A stretch of DNA of 45,458 bases from Gammaproteobacteria bacterium (lineage in GTDB: Bacteria > Pseudomonadota > Gammaproteobacteria > Xanthomonadales > Wenzhouxiangellaceae), in the NCBI GenBank assembly GCA_018819105.1, contig JAHJQV010000039.1, forward strand, positions 1-45,458, written 5' to 3'. Each line of letters opens with the position of its first letter. The stretch's first letter is position 1. Shown here piece by piece: positions 1 to 8,208 of the stretch. The position numbers and the translations under genes are program-made. The notes under the pieces were generated by a model. The model saw nothing but the letters and a program-made list of their open reading frames with translations, was not told where the DNA came from and did not search any database.

Positions 1-139
1 AATTTATGAATACATTAAGCGACACAATGATAATCCCAAACCATTTACTTGGACGAAATCAGTTGAAACCATCTTAGAGAAAGTAAATCGTGCTCGTCAA
101 AACGCAGCATTTCATGCTGCAGTTTAGGACACTACACTA
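1..139 (+). mobile_element. Right end of an IS630-type insertion sequence
   Basis: The window opens inside an insertion sequence whose transposase C-terminus is readable. The transposase stops at 127. About 11 nt later the sequence returns to a gene of a different family (CsgG-like), so the element's right end lies near 137-139. The junction reads cacTAgt, which fits the TA target preference of IS630 elements, often within CTAG. Read inward from the end, the terminus is TA-GTGTAGTGTCC. The left end is outside the window, so inverted repeats and the target duplication cannot be confirmed. Confidence 0.7.
2..127 (+). CDS. IS630-family transposase, C-terminal fragment (cut by window edge)
   Basis: Reading from base 2 gives an open frame of 41 residues ending at a TAG at 125-127. 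It contains the pieces HNDNPKPFTWTKS and ILEKVNRAR. This is the typical C-terminal tail of IS630-type (Tc1/mariner-like, DDE) transposases: 'YI..HN.NPKPF.WT...E.IL.KV.RAR'. The catalytic DDE residues lie upstream, outside the window, so intactness cannot be judged. The assignment rests on recognising the tail only. Confidence 0.75.
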   Translation: MYEYIKRHNDNPKPFTWTKSVETILEKVNRARQNAAFHAAV

Positions 140-597
140 GTAGCCGCATTTTGGCAGCGACAAGCGTTGAAGGCGAAGCCAAGGACTTCAACATCGGAGG
201 TGCGCTTGGAGGGTATTTCGGTGGTGGTGCTTTGGGTGGCGGCCTGCAATCTTGGAAAAACACGCCACGTGAAAAAGCGTTAAGGCAGGTCATCAATGAG
301 GCTGTGAACTACGTCATTTCAGTTACGCCGCCTGAGTACATGAGATATGGCGGAATAGCAAATGAACCGGTCGTGCAAGAAACAGCTGAATCAACAAGTA
401 CCGGTGAACGCGTTGTCATCACCGCCAGTTCACTGAATGTGCGCAGCGGGCCCGGATCCGACAATCCGGCCCAGTTCTCCCTGCCGTCTGGCAGCATCGT
501 CGATGTGCTGGCGCGTGCCGGTGACTGGATTCAGGTGCGTGATGCGCAGGGTCGCAGCGGCTGGGTTGCCGCCGCCTACACTGTGGCGGTACAGTAA
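140..597 (+). pseudogene. CsgG/HfaB-like lipoprotein with C-terminal SH3b domain, 5' part displaced by the IS630 insertion
   Basis: From the IS junction an uninterrupted frame reads SSRILAATSVEGEAKDFN, followed by a Gly-rich GGALGGYFGGGALGGG stretch and a helical segment (TPREKALRQVINEAVNYVI). This is the C-terminal part of CsgG-type outer-membrane secretion or assembly proteins. The last ~60 residues form a bacterial SH3 (SH3b) domain with the hallmark SLNVRSGPG and GWV motifs, a fold often used to bind cell wall or peptides. The N-terminal lipoprotein signal and barrel region are missing on this side of the IS, so the gene is interrupted. A TTG at 151 could start a fragment of 148 residues, but no ribosome-binding site supports it. 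Inference: the intact gene encoded a periplasmic or outer-membrane lipoprotein. Confidence 0.65.
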
Positions 598-617
598 GCC
601 TTATCACTGTTCGCAGG

Positions 618-643
618 AAAGCCCGGGTTTCCGGGCTTTTTTG
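618..643 (+). terminator. Rho-independent terminator after the CsgG/SH3b gene
   Basis: A GC-rich stem (aaagcccggg / ccgggcttt, loop ttt) is followed by a run of T. It lies 21 nt after the stop of the plus-strand fragment and 18 nt beyond the end of hisIE on the other strand. The T tract favours the plus strand. The complementary A tract could give weak termination of the his operon from the other side. Confidence 0.8.
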
Positions 644-660
644 CATTGGCAGAGATGTGG

Positions 661-1284
661 TCAGCGATGGCGCTGTTGCAGTCTTTGCACCACGCCGTTC
701 AGGTTCAGCCCACTGCGGGTGAGCAGCACCAGCAGGTGGTAGAGCAGGTCGGCGGCTTCGTCGCTCAGCTTGTCGCCGTCGGTGAGCATCGCCGCCAGCG
801 CCACTTCCACGCCTTCCTCTCCGACTTTCTGTGCCACCCGATCCATGTTCGACTGCAGCAGCCTGGCGGTGTAGCTGTGCTCGGGATCGGCTTCTCGACG
901 GGTCTCGATCAGCGCCTGCAGCTCGCCCATAAAGCCATGACCCGGCCAGGGCTGATCGCCAAAGCAGGTTGGTGTCTGCAGATGACACACCGGACCTGCG
1001 GGCAGCGCCTGCAGCAGCAGGGTGTCGCGGTCGCAGTCAACGCTTAGGGACTGCAGCCGCAGTACATGTCCGGAGCTTTCACCTTTTTGCCACAGCCGCT
1101 GTTTGCTGCGGCTGAAAAAGGTGACCAGGCCTGAGGCCAGGGTCTGCTGCAGGGCGGCCGGGTTCATGTAGCCCAGCATCAGCACCTGGCCGCTGTGGGC
1201 ATGCTGGATGATTGCCGGCAGCAGGCCGTCGCTGCTTTTGCTCCAGTCCAGCGCTGCAATGTCGGTGTTGTCTGTGACAGTCAT
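661..1284 (-). CDS. hisI: Bifunctional phosphoribosyl-AMP cyclohydrolase / phosphoribosyl-ATP pyrophosphatase
   Basis: This protein (207 aa) catalyses steps 2 and 3 of histidine synthesis in the cytoplasm: removal of pyrophosphate from phosphoribosyl-ATP, then ring opening of phosphoribosyl-AMP. Residues ~1-120 are the HisI domain, with FFSRSK and the metal-site cysteine segments VDCDRD and GPVCHLQTPTCF. Residues ~125-207 are the HisE domain, with QKVGEEGVE and DEAADLLYHL. The fused HisIE form is usual in gammaproteobacteria. It is the last gene of the his operon and the only one not overlapping its upstream neighbour: about 405 bp of repeats separate it from hisF. The ATG at 1284 has only a weak ribosome-binding site, so translation may be less efficient than for the coupled genes (inference). 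Confidence 0.96.
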   Translation of the reverse strand: MTVTDNTDIAALDWSKSSDGLLPAIIQHAHSGQVLMLGYMNPAALQQTLASGLVTFFSRSKQRLWQKGESSGHVLRLQSLSVDCDRDTLLLQALPAGPVCHLQTPTCFGDQPWPGHGFMGELQALIETRREADPEHSYTARLLQSNMDRVAQKVGEEGVEVALAAMLTDGDKLSDEAADLLYHLLVLLTRSGLNLNGVVQRLQQRHR

Positions 1285-1354
1285 ATCAATGGTTTCGTGG
1301 TTGTTTTGCGTTGATGCGACGGAAAAGTGTGCGCAGGCTGATGCACCCCCACCC

Positions 1355-1729
1355 CGGCCCTCCCCCGCTCGCGGGGGAGGGAGTGTAAACGCTGTTCATG
1401 CCATTTCATGTGGCATGATGCTGTCCAGTTAATCATCCTGGCACAGATCGGATTCGATTTGCTCCAACCCGGCATCGTGACCTGATGCTGGAGCTCCCTC
1501 CCCCGTGAGCGGGGGAGGGTTGGGGTGGGGGCGGTGCTGATCGCATGTTGTGCGACGCACCTTGTGACCCTGTCCAGCCAATCATCCTGGCGCAGACTGG
1601 ATTCGAATTGCTCCTGACCTGCATCGTGTCCTGACGCTGGAGTTCCCGCCCACGCGAGCGGGGGAGGGTTGGGGTGGGGGCGGTGCTGATCAGCATGTTG
1701 TACCGCGCACGCTGTGACCCTGTCCAGCC
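1355..1729. repeat. REP-like palindromes and 149-bp tandem duplication carrying the hisF tail
   Basis: Three imperfect palindromes with arms ccctccccc/gggggaggg lie at about 1358-1381, 1496-1519 and 1645-1668. The first is inverted relative to the other two. Copies 2 and 3 sit in two tandem ~149-bp units (1431-1579 and 1580-1729), each running from 'aatcatcctgg' to 'ctgtccagcc'. The end of unit 2 is the real 3' end of hisF. Unit 1 holds a decayed copy of the same tail (tgtgaccctgtccagcc), and a shorter remnant (ctgtccag) sits just before 1431. The GGGGGAGGG...TTGGGGTGGGG pattern is a dispersed intergenic repeat type seen in many proteobacteria. No gene is visible in the part outside hisF. Confidence 0.8.
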
Positions 1730-2469
1730 AGCCATTGCTTCAGCTCAGGTATGGCCAGCACACCCTTGTGAAACACGCTGGCGGCCAGCGCGCCGTCGAC
1801 GTCAGCTCGGGTGAAGACCTGGTCAAAATGAGCCATGCTGCCGGCGCCGCCAGAGGCGATCAGCGGCACCTGGCACAAGGCGCGGGCGGCGCTGAGTTGG
1901 TCAATGTCATAACCTGAGCGCACACCGTCTGCGTCCATGCAGTTGAGCACGATTTCACCGGCACCGCGCTGCTGCACTTCCTGCAGCCAGTCCAGCGTCA
2001 GGCGTTGACTGTCGACCATGTTGTCGGGGTCGCCGGTGTGGTGGCGTACCTGCCACTGGTCGTTGACCAGAATGCTGTCGATGCCGACCACCACGCACTG
2101 GCTGCCGAAGGCATCGGCCAGCTGGTTGATCAACGCCGGTGTCTGCAGCGCCGGCGAGTTGATCGAGATCTTGTCGGCACCGGCACGCAGGGTGGCATCG
2201 GCAGCCTGCACGGTGCGAATGCCACCGGCGACCGAGAACGGGATGTCGATCACGGCGCTGACACGTTGCACCCAGGCCACATCGACACTGCGCTGTTGCG
2301 GACTGGCGGTGATGTCATAGAACACCAGTTCGTCGGCACCCTCGTCGCGATAGCGCGCCGCCAGCTCGACGATGTCGCCCACCACCTCGTGATCGCGAAA
2401 GCGCACGCCCTTGACCACCTGGCCGTCGCGCACGTCCAGACAGGGGATGATGCGCCGGGCCACGCTCAC
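1690..2469 (-). CDS. hisF: Imidazole glycerol phosphate synthase, cyclase subunit
   Basis: HisF (259 aa) is a TIM barrel. It uses ammonia supplied by HisH to convert PRFAR into imidazole glycerol phosphate and AICAR. The signature [16 protein letters not shown] near the N-terminus (catalytic Asp ~11), the phosphate-binding FSVAGGIRT and LIASGGAGS loops, and VVVGIDS are all present. It starts at a GTG (2469) overlapping the hisA stop as GTGA. The last four residues (GTTC) extend past the usual end. They are encoded in the region that has been tandemly duplicated downstream. HisF is expected to work with HisH as a heterodimer. Confidence 0.97.
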   Translation of the reverse strand: MSVARRIIPCLDVRDGQVVKGVRFRDHEVVGDIVELAARYRDEGADELVFYDITASPQQRSVDVAWVQRVSAVIDIPFSVAGGIRTVQAADATLRAGADKISINSPALQTPALINQLADAFGSQCVVVGIDSILVNDQWQVRHHTGDPDNMVDSQRLTLDWLQEVQQRGAGEIVLNCMDADGVRSGYDIDQLSAARALCQVPLIASGGAGSMAHFDQVFTRADVDGALAASVFHKGVLAIPELKQWLAGQGHSVRGTTC

Positions 2470-3209
2470 GATGACACCTGCGCCAGTGCCTGTTGCAGGG
2501 TAAAACGCCCTTCCAGCAGTGCCTTGCCGATGATCACGCCAGCCACCTGCAGACGCTGCAACTCAGCCAGATCGGTGAGCGCGTGCACGCCACCGGATGC
2601 CTGCAGCTGCAGCTGCGGAAAGCGCTCGCGGATCTGCGCATACAGTGCGAGATTGGGGCCTGCAAGCATGCCATCGCGACCGATGTCGGTGCACAGCAGA
2701 TGCTGCAGGCCACCGGCGGCCAGCTGTTCCAGCAGGCACATCAGATCGCTGTCGCTGTCCTGCTCCCAACCGGCCACGGCAGGCACCCAGACCTCGTTGC
2801 CGGCGCGGGTCTGCTGGCGCACATCCAGCGCCGCCACCAGCTGTTGTGCACCGAAGCGCTGCAGCCAGTCGATGAACCGCTGTGGCTGGCGCACGCAGAC
2901 ACTGCCGACGATGACGCGTGCAATGCCGGCGGCCAGACGCTGCTCGATGTCGTCGCCGGTTCTGACACCGCCGCCGCTTTGCACCTTTACACCGGCACTG
3001 CCAGCCAGCCGGCTGATCAGCTCCAGTTGTGCGTCGCGGCCGCGGGCGGCATCCAGATCCACCACGTGCAGCCAGTCGGCACCGGCGCTGGCATACTGCT
3101 GCGCCAGCTGCCCGGCGGTGATGGAGTAGTCGGACTGGCGCTGGAAATCGCCCTGTTGCAGGCGCACACAGGCACCGTCTATCAGATCAATGGCGGGATA
3201 GATGATCAT
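2466..3209 (-). CDS. hisA: Phosphoribosylformimino-5-aminoimidazole carboxamide ribotide isomerase
   Basis: HisA (247 aa) is the TIM-barrel isomerase that converts ProFAR to PRFAR, the substrate of HisFH. The N-terminus [20 protein letters not shown] holds the catalytic Asp region. [14 protein letters not shown] and QASGGVHAL are the phosphate-binding glycine loops. The ATG at 3209 was chosen because the family begins just before 'IIYPAIDL' and because it makes an ATGA overlap with the hisH stop. The open frame continues 74 codons further upstream inside hisH, but that part is not HisA-like. HisA and HisF are ancient paralogues, and both are intact here. Confidence 0.96.
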   Translation of the reverse strand: MIIYPAIDLIDGACVRLQQGDFQRQSDYSITAGQLAQQYASAGADWLHVVDLDAARGRDAQLELISRLAGSAGVKVQSGGGVRTGDDIEQRLAAGIARVIVGSVCVRQPQRFIDWLQRFGAQQLVAALDVRQQTRAGNEVWVPAVAGWEQDSDSDLMCLLEQLAAGGLQHLLCTDIGRDGMLAGPNLALYAQIRERFPQLQLQASGGVHALTDLAELQRLQVAGVIIGKALLEGRFTLQQALAQVSS

Positions 3210-3826
3210 AAGGCAAGAAATGTCCTGAGCAGGGCCGCGCCTGCCTGTGCCGAACGTTCGGGGTGAAACTGTGCGGCAAGAAAATTTCCATGTTGCGCCA
3301 CTGCAGTGAAGGCGCTGCCATGGGTGGCGCTGGCCACCGTGCAGGCATTGACCGGTGCGGCATAGCTGTGCACAAAATACATCCAGGCCGGATCCGGCAG
3401 GGCCTGCTGCAAGGCAGCGTTGGCATGCCACTGCAGCTGGTTCCAGCCCATGTGCGGGACGCGCAGACCATCGCCTGATGGCAGTCGGGTGACGGTGCCG
3501 GGCAGCACTCCCAGGCAGTCCACATTGCCTTCGTCGGAATGTTCATACAGCAGCTGCATGCCCAGACAGATACCCAGCACCGGCTGGGTCAGCTGCGGGA
3601 TCAGTCTGTCCAGGCCGTGCTCACGCAGCTTGCGCATGGCCGCAGCGGCATGTCCGACGCCAGGCAGAATGACGTGGCTGGCGGACTGGATCAGTGCCGG
3701 GTCGTCGCTCAATGTGGCGTCTACCTGCAGCCGCTCCATGGCGGCCATGACCGAACCGATGTTGTAGCCTCCGCTGTCGATGATCACCAGACGCGGCGGT
3801 GCAATGGCGTCGCTGACCTTGCTCAC
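3206..3826 (-). CDS. hisH: Imidazole glycerol phosphate synthase, glutamine amidotransferase subunit
   Basis: HisH (206 aa) hydrolyses glutamine and channels ammonia to HisF. The class I glutaminase nucleophile is Cys87 in GICLGMQLLYEHSDE. The His/Glu of the triad sit in AQFHPERSAQAG. The oxyanion-side VILPGVGHAAAAM segment is also present. The start is a GTG (3826) giving a GTGA overlap with the hisB stop. The N-terminus carries about ten extra residues (SKVSDAIAPP) before the first beta strand, RLVIIDSGG. Its position directly before hisA and hisF keeps the interacting subunits in one translational chain. Confidence 0.96.
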   Translation of the reverse strand: MSKVSDAIAPPRLVIIDSGGYNIGSVMAAMERLQVDATLSDDPALIQSASHVILPGVGHAAAAMRKLREHGLDRLIPQLTQPVLGICLGMQLLYEHSDEGNVDCLGVLPGTVTRLPSGDGLRVPHMGWNQLQWHANAALQQALPDPAWMYFVHSYAAPVNACTVASATHGSAFTAVAQHGNFLAAQFHPERSAQAGAALLRTFLAL

Positions 3827-4911
3827 AACATGCCCTTGCTGCTGGGAATCTGCTGCTCACCGCTCTGCTGTGCCAGCGCCGGCCGCAGGGCGCGACCGCA
3901 GGATTTGAACATGCCCTCGACCATGTGATGGGCATTGTCGCCACGCACATTGATGTGAATGGCCGCGCGCAGCGTCTGTCCCAGCGAGTGAAAGAAATGC
4001 TTCACCATCGCGGTGCTGAGGGCGCCGATACGGGTGTCCGGCAAAGCGCCCTGCAGCACAAACCAGGGGCGGCCGGACAGATCCACGGCGGCCAGATGGA
4101 CGCTGGTCTGCGCCAGCGCTTCGTCCATCGGAACGACAAACCCGTAGCGGCCGATGCCACGACGATCACCCAGCGCCTGGTCCAGCGCCTGTCCCAGTGC
4201 CAGCGCGACATCCTCGACGGTGTGATGCTCGTCGATGTGCAGATCGCCGCGCGCCTGGATGCGACAGCCGAAATGGCCGTGGATCGCCAGCTGTTCCAGC
4301 ATGTGATCAAAAAAGCCGATGCCGGTGCTGATCTCTGGTGCCTGCATCTGATCCAGATTGACCTCGACTTTGATTGAGGTCTCGCTGGTGTTGCGCTCGA
4401 CTGAGCCACAGCGTGGCGTGCTCAGCATGGCGTCGACGATGGATTGCCAGTCATGCTCGGCGTCCAGCAGATATCCCCTGATGCCCAGGTTTTCCGCCAG
4501 CTGCAGATCAGTCTGGCGATCGCCGATTACCACACTGTGTTGAAAATCCATGTCGCCGGAGCGCAGGTAATCCAGCAGCATGCCGATGCCCGGCTTGCGC
4601 GTGGGCGCGTGGTCATGCTCGAAGTGCGGATCGAAATGCTCGGCGGCAAAGTGAATGCCCTGCGAGTCAAGAATCTGCCGCAGCAATTGCTGCGGTGATT
4701 CGAAATCGGCCTGCGGAAAGCTGTCGGTGCCCAGGCCATCCTGGTTGCTCACCATGATCAGCCGGTAACCTGCCTGCTGCAGCCGCAGCAGGGCCGGAAT
4801 CACGCCAGCGATCAGGGCGAACTTTTCCAGACTGTCGATCTGCTCGTCGGCCGGTTCCTCGATGAGGGTGCCATCGCGATCGATGAAGGCGTATTTGATT
4901 TTGCCGCTCAT
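3823..4911 (-). CDS. hisB: Bifunctional histidinol-phosphatase / imidazoleglycerol-phosphate dehydratase
   Basis: This 362-aa fusion joins an N-terminal HAD phosphatase (residues ~1-170, DRDGT with Asp11/Asp13, VVIGDRQTDLQLA) to a C-terminal dehydratase (~175-350, GIGFFDHMLEQ, DEHHTVEDVA, NVRGDNAHHMVEGMFKS). It performs steps 6 and 8 of histidine synthesis. The two metal-binding His-rich motifs of the dehydratase are intact. In the phosphatase, the region that forms the zinc site in E. coli (Cys93, His95, Cys101, Cys103) reads FDPHFEHDHAPTRKP. Only the His (96) is kept; the cysteines are replaced by Asp94, Ala102 and Thr104. From memory, a similar cysteine-free form occurs in some other HisB lineages. 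ATGA overlap with hisC. Confidence 0.96.
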   Translation of the reverse strand: MSGKIKYAFIDRDGTLIEEPADEQIDSLEKFALIAGVIPALLRLQQAGYRLIMVSNQDGLGTDSFPQADFESPQQLLRQILDSQGIHFAAEHFDPHFEHDHAPTRKPGIGMLLDYLRSGDMDFQHSVVIGDRQTDLQLAENLGIRGYLLDAEHDWQSIVDAMLSTPRCGSVERNTSETSIKVEVNLDQMQAPEISTGIGFFDHMLEQLAIHGHFGCRIQARGDLHIDEHHTVEDVALALGQALDQALGDRRGIGRYGFVVPMDEALAQTSVHLAAVDLSGRPWFVLQGALPDTRIGALSTAMVKHFFHSLGQTLRAAIHINVRGDNAHHMVEGMFKSCGRALRPALAQQSGEQQIPSSKGML

Positions 4912-6017
4912 TGACAGAAAGTCTCCATGAATGCCAGCAGGCGCCGGTTTTCAGCGGCTGTGCCGATGCTGATGCGCACACAATTGTGCAGTCCCGGCTG
5001 GCGGCTCTGGTTGCGCAGCAGAATGCCCGCGTCGGCGGCTGTTCGCACCAGCTTATCGGCATCGGCGACTTGCACCAGCAAAAAGTTGCCAGCACTGGGC
5101 CAGACGGTCTGCAGCAGCTCGGGTTGTCTGCGTTGCAGCGCCGTCAAGTCGGCAAACAGTTGCTCGCGGGCCTGGACCAGCGTGGTGATGTGGGCGCGGG
5201 CGATGACTTGCTGGGCATCGGCCAGTGCCGCCGCCACCAGCGCCTGACTGGCAATGGACAGCGGATACGGGGCCATGATCTTGCGCAGCAGCTGGATGAT
5301 GGCGGCATCGGCCAGCACCGCACCACAGCGCAGACCGGCCATGCCCCAGGCTTTGGACAGTGTGCGCAGAATCACCAGATTGGCATGTTGCCGCAGTTCG
5401 GTGGCCATGCTGGGCACCCCGGCAAACTCGATGTAGGCCTCATCGACGATCACCAATGTCTGCTCCGACAGCCGCTGGCACAGCGCCAGCAGGCGATGGG
5501 GCTGCATCAGGTTGCCGGTGGGGTTGTTGGGGTGGCAGAGAAACACCAGCTTCGGCTGTGCCGCCACGATGGCATCCACATCGGGCTGCCAGTCGTCGGT
5601 CAGGGCGATGGCATCGATCAGCGCACCCTGGATACCCGCACTGACGGCATACATGCCAAACGCCGGCGGGCAGTACACCACCTTGTCCACGCCAGCACGA
5701 CAGCATGCACGGGTCAGCAGGTCGATGCCTTCATCGCTGCCGCGTGTGACCAGCAGCTGTGCGCTGGTCACGCCATACAGTTCGGCCAGCTGCGCCAGCA
5801 CCTGCTCTGGTTGGGGTGGCGGGTAGCGATTGATCTGCCAGTCGCCGACGCCGTCGAGCTGCGGCGCGTAGGGATTTTCGTTGGCATTGAGGATGACCTC
5901 GGCTGCGCCGGCCTCCATGCGTGCGGACACATAGCCGGACATGGCCAGAATCTCCGGCCGGGCGACGCGCTGCAGCAATGCGGTGGCATCACTGTTGCGG
6001 AGTGCGCTGCTGCTCAT
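4908..6017 (-). CDS. hisC: Histidinol-phosphate aminotransferase
   Basis: HisC (369 aa) is a fold type I PLP aminotransferase. It transfers the amino group of glutamate to imidazole acetol phosphate (step 7). The diagnostic segments are NANENPYAP near the N-terminus, CHPNNPTGNL, VDEAYIEF, and RTLSKAWGMAGLR with the PLP lysine at residue 222. The C-terminal Arg motif is in NCVRISIG. The length is normal for the family. The ATG at 6017 overlaps the hisD stop as ATGA. Confidence 0.96.
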   Translation of the reverse strand: MSSSALRNSDATALLQRVARPEILAMSGYVSARMEAGAAEVILNANENPYAPQLDGVGDWQINRYPPPQPEQVLAQLAELYGVTSAQLLVTRGSDEGIDLLTRACCRAGVDKVVYCPPAFGMYAVSAGIQGALIDAIALTDDWQPDVDAIVAAQPKLVFLCHPNNPTGNLMQPHRLLALCQRLSEQTLVIVDEAYIEFAGVPSMATELRQHANLVILRTLSKAWGMAGLRCGAVLADAAIIQLLRKIMAPYPLSIASQALVAAALADAQQVIARAHITTLVQAREQLFADLTALQRRQPELLQTVWPSAGNFLLVQVADADKLVRTAADAGILLRNQSRQPGLHNCVRISIGTAAENRRLLAFMETFCQ

Positions 6018-7327
6018 GCCAGGCTCCGCAGGCGCGACCGTACCGCCTCGGCGTGTGCCTGCAGCTGTTCGTGATCGGCCATGATGGCGGCATCCGGGCC
6101 GATGTTGGCCAGACCTGCCGGGGAGGCCTGCTGCACCGTCATGCGCAGCATGAAATCGGCGGTGGACAGGCTACCGTGGCTGCGCGCCCATCCGGCGGTG
6201 GGCAGCACATGATTGGTGCCGCTGCAGTAATCGCCCAGTGATTCCGGCGTGTAGTGACCGACGAATACCGAGCCGGCGCAGTGCACATCAGTCACCAGTT
6301 CGGCGGCGTTGTCGGTGCTGATGATCAGGTGTTCGGGAGCATACAGATTGCTCACTGCCAGCGCCTGCGCCAGATCCCTAACGACGATGGCGCGGCTGTC
6401 CTGCAGAGCCTGTCTGGCGGTAACTTCGCGGGCCAGGCGGGCCAGTTGGTCGACCAGTGCCGCCTGCACTGCAGCGGCAATTTCGGTGCTGGTGCACACC
6501 AGCATGACCTGGGAATCCGGGCCATGCTCGGCCTGCGACAGCAGATCGGCGGCGACCCACTCGGGCCGGGCGCTGTGGTCGGCGATCACCAGCACTTCCG
6601 ACGGTCCGGCCGGCATGTCGATGGCGGCACCTTCGGCATCAATGCTGACCTGCTGTTTGGCTTCGGTGACATAGCGGTTGCCGGGTCCGAACAGTTTGTC
6701 GCAGCGCGGCACGCTGTCGCTGCCGTAGGCCATGGCGGCAATGGCCTGTGCGCCGCCAATGGCAAACACCTGGTCCACGCCACACAGTTTGGCTGCCGCC
6801 AGCACCGCCGCATCCGGTCTGCCGTGGCGATCCGGCGGTGAGCACAACACCAGTCGGCGACAACCGGCAATGCGTGCAGGTATTGCCAGCATCAGCACGG
6901 TGGACGGCAGTGGTGCGGTGCCGGCCGGCACATACAGACCCACGCTGGCAATCGGTCGGTACTGCAGCTGACATTCAATACCATCGGCGGTATCGACAAC
7001 AAAGCCCTGCGGTTTGGCCTGCTCGTGGAAACGCCGGATGCGGCGGGCGGCATTGCGCATTGCCGTCAGCAGCTCTGCGGACAGGCTGTGTTCGGCCTGT
7101 GACCAAAGGTTTGTAGCAACTTCCAGTGGCTCCGGCACCACGCCGTCAAAGCGTCGGCCCAGTTCCCGGATGGCGTTGTCGCCGTCGGCGCGCACACTGG
7201 CGATGATGTCGCTGACCGCTGCGGCGACCTGCGGGTCACGCTGCAGCGAGGGTCGCTGCAGGCAGTCGCGACGTTGCTCCGGATTCAGTGTGTTCCAGTC
7301 GACGATGTTCAGCATGGCCGTGCTCAT
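6014..7327 (-). CDS. hisD: Histidinol dehydrogenase
   Basis: HisD (437 aa) is a zinc enzyme that oxidises L-histidinol to L-histidine in two NAD-dependent steps, the last two of the pathway. The family signature is clear in GPGNRYVTEAKQQVS and in AIDMPAGPSEVLVIAD. VGLYVPAGTAPLPSTVLM, LLSQAEHGPDSQ, YAPEHLII and CSGTNHVLPT are also present. The ATG at 7327 (MSTAMLNIV) was preferred over the frame's further upstream extension inside hisG. It gives the usual length and an ATGA overlap with the hisG stop. An internal Met four codons later is an alternative. Confidence 0.96.
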   Translation of the reverse strand: MSTAMLNIVDWNTLNPEQRRDCLQRPSLQRDPQVAAAVSDIIASVRADGDNAIRELGRRFDGVVPEPLEVATNLWSQAEHSLSAELLTAMRNAARRIRRFHEQAKPQGFVVDTADGIECQLQYRPIASVGLYVPAGTAPLPSTVLMLAIPARIAGCRRLVLCSPPDRHGRPDAAVLAAAKLCGVDQVFAIGGAQAIAAMAYGSDSVPRCDKLFGPGNRYVTEAKQQVSIDAEGAAIDMPAGPSEVLVIADHSARPEWVAADLLSQAEHGPDSQVMLVCTSTEIAAAVQAALVDQLARLAREVTARQALQDSRAIVVRDLAQALAVSNLYAPEHLIISTDNAAELVTDVHCAGSVFVGHYTPESLGDYCSGTNHVLPTAGWARSHGSLSTADFMLRMTVQQASPAGLANIGPDAAIMADHEQLQAHAEAVRSRLRSLA

Positions 7328-8208
7328 GTCAGCATCTTCTCCACTGGCAGCACCAGAATGGCGGTGGCACCCATGGCCTTGAGTTCTTCCAGGTGTTCCC
7401 AGAACACCGTTTCGGTGCACAGCATGTGTACCGCCACTTTGTCCGGTTGACCTTCCAGCGACAGCACGGTGGGGGATTCGGCGCCGGGCAGGATGTCGGC
7501 GATGGCGTCCACGGCTGCTTTTGGCGCGTGCATCATGACGTACTTGCTGTCGCGTGCCTGCAGAATGCCGACGATGCGCTTGATCAGCAGTGCACGCAGC
7601 TTGCCGGCTTCGTCATCCAGCCTGCGTGTGCCGCTGTACAGCACGGCCTGGGATTCCATCACCAGAGCCACTTCGCGCAACTGGTTGGCGCGCAGTGTGG
7701 TGCCGGTGGAGACCAGATCAACAATGGCGTCGGCGGTGCCCATGCTGGGGGCGATCTCCACCGCACCGGACAACTCGACAATCTCCGCGCTGACGGCGTG
7801 CTTGCGCAGATATTCCTGCGTCAGCGCCGGATAGCTGGTGGCGATGCGGCGACCGTCAAGGCTGCTGACGGCATCGAAGCTGACCGTTTCCGGCAGCGCC
7901 AGACAGAGGCGGCAGAAACCGAAACCCAAGGCCACTTCCGGCGTCAGTTCGGCCTCTGAGCGCTGGCGGTCGAGCAGGCATTCGCGGGCCACGTTTTCGC
8001 CGCAGATGCCCAGATCACAGACCCCATCAAGCAGCAGCCGGGGGATGTCGTCGTCACGGATCAGCAGCAGATCGACCGGCAGGTTGCGGCCATACCAGAA
8101 CAGCTTGTCCTTGCTGCGCGCGAACTGGATGCCGCAGTTTTCCAGCAGCTCCAGCGACTGATCCGACAGCCGGCCGGATTTCTGAATGGCGATCTTCAGG
8201 CGTGTCAT
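7324..8208 (-). CDS. hisG: ATP phosphoribosyltransferase (long form)
   Basis: HisG (294 aa) catalyses the first, committed step, joining ATP and PRPP. It begins with the canonical LKIAIQKSGRLSDQSLELL, followed by DLGICGENV, the segment RIATSYPALTQEYL and the PRPP loop region ADAIVDLVSTGTTLRAN. The ~75-residue C-terminal part (APKAAVDAIADILPGAESPTV onward) is the regulatory ACT-like domain of the long, HisZ-independent form. It is expected to bind histidine for feedback inhibition. The start at 8208 overlaps the stop of the upstream regulator gene as ATGA, so the two are translationally coupled. Confidence 0.97.
   Translation of the reverse strand: MTRLKIAIQKSGRLSDQSLELLENCGIQFARSKDKLFWYGRNLPVDLLLIRDDDIPRLLLDGVCDLGICGENVARECLLDRQRSEAELTPEVALGFGFCRLCLALPETVSFDAVSSLDGRRIATSYPALTQEYLRKHAVSAEIVELSGAVEIAPSMGTADAIVDLVSTGTTLRANQLREVALVMESQAVLYSGTRRLDDEAGKLRALLIKRIVGILQARDSKYVMMHAPKAAVDAIADILPGAESPTVLSLEGQPDKVAVHMLCTETVFWEHLEELKAMGATAILVLPVEKMLT

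Noticed and set aside
1355-1729. CRISPR-like appearance of repeated palindromes
   Set aside because: Only two tandem units of ~149 bp plus one inverted palindrome occur. There are no short direct repeats with regular unique spacers and no cas genes.
2005-3129. 374-codon plus-strand frame opposite hisF and hisA
   Set aside because: It shadows two complete, conserved enzymes and has antisense-type composition.
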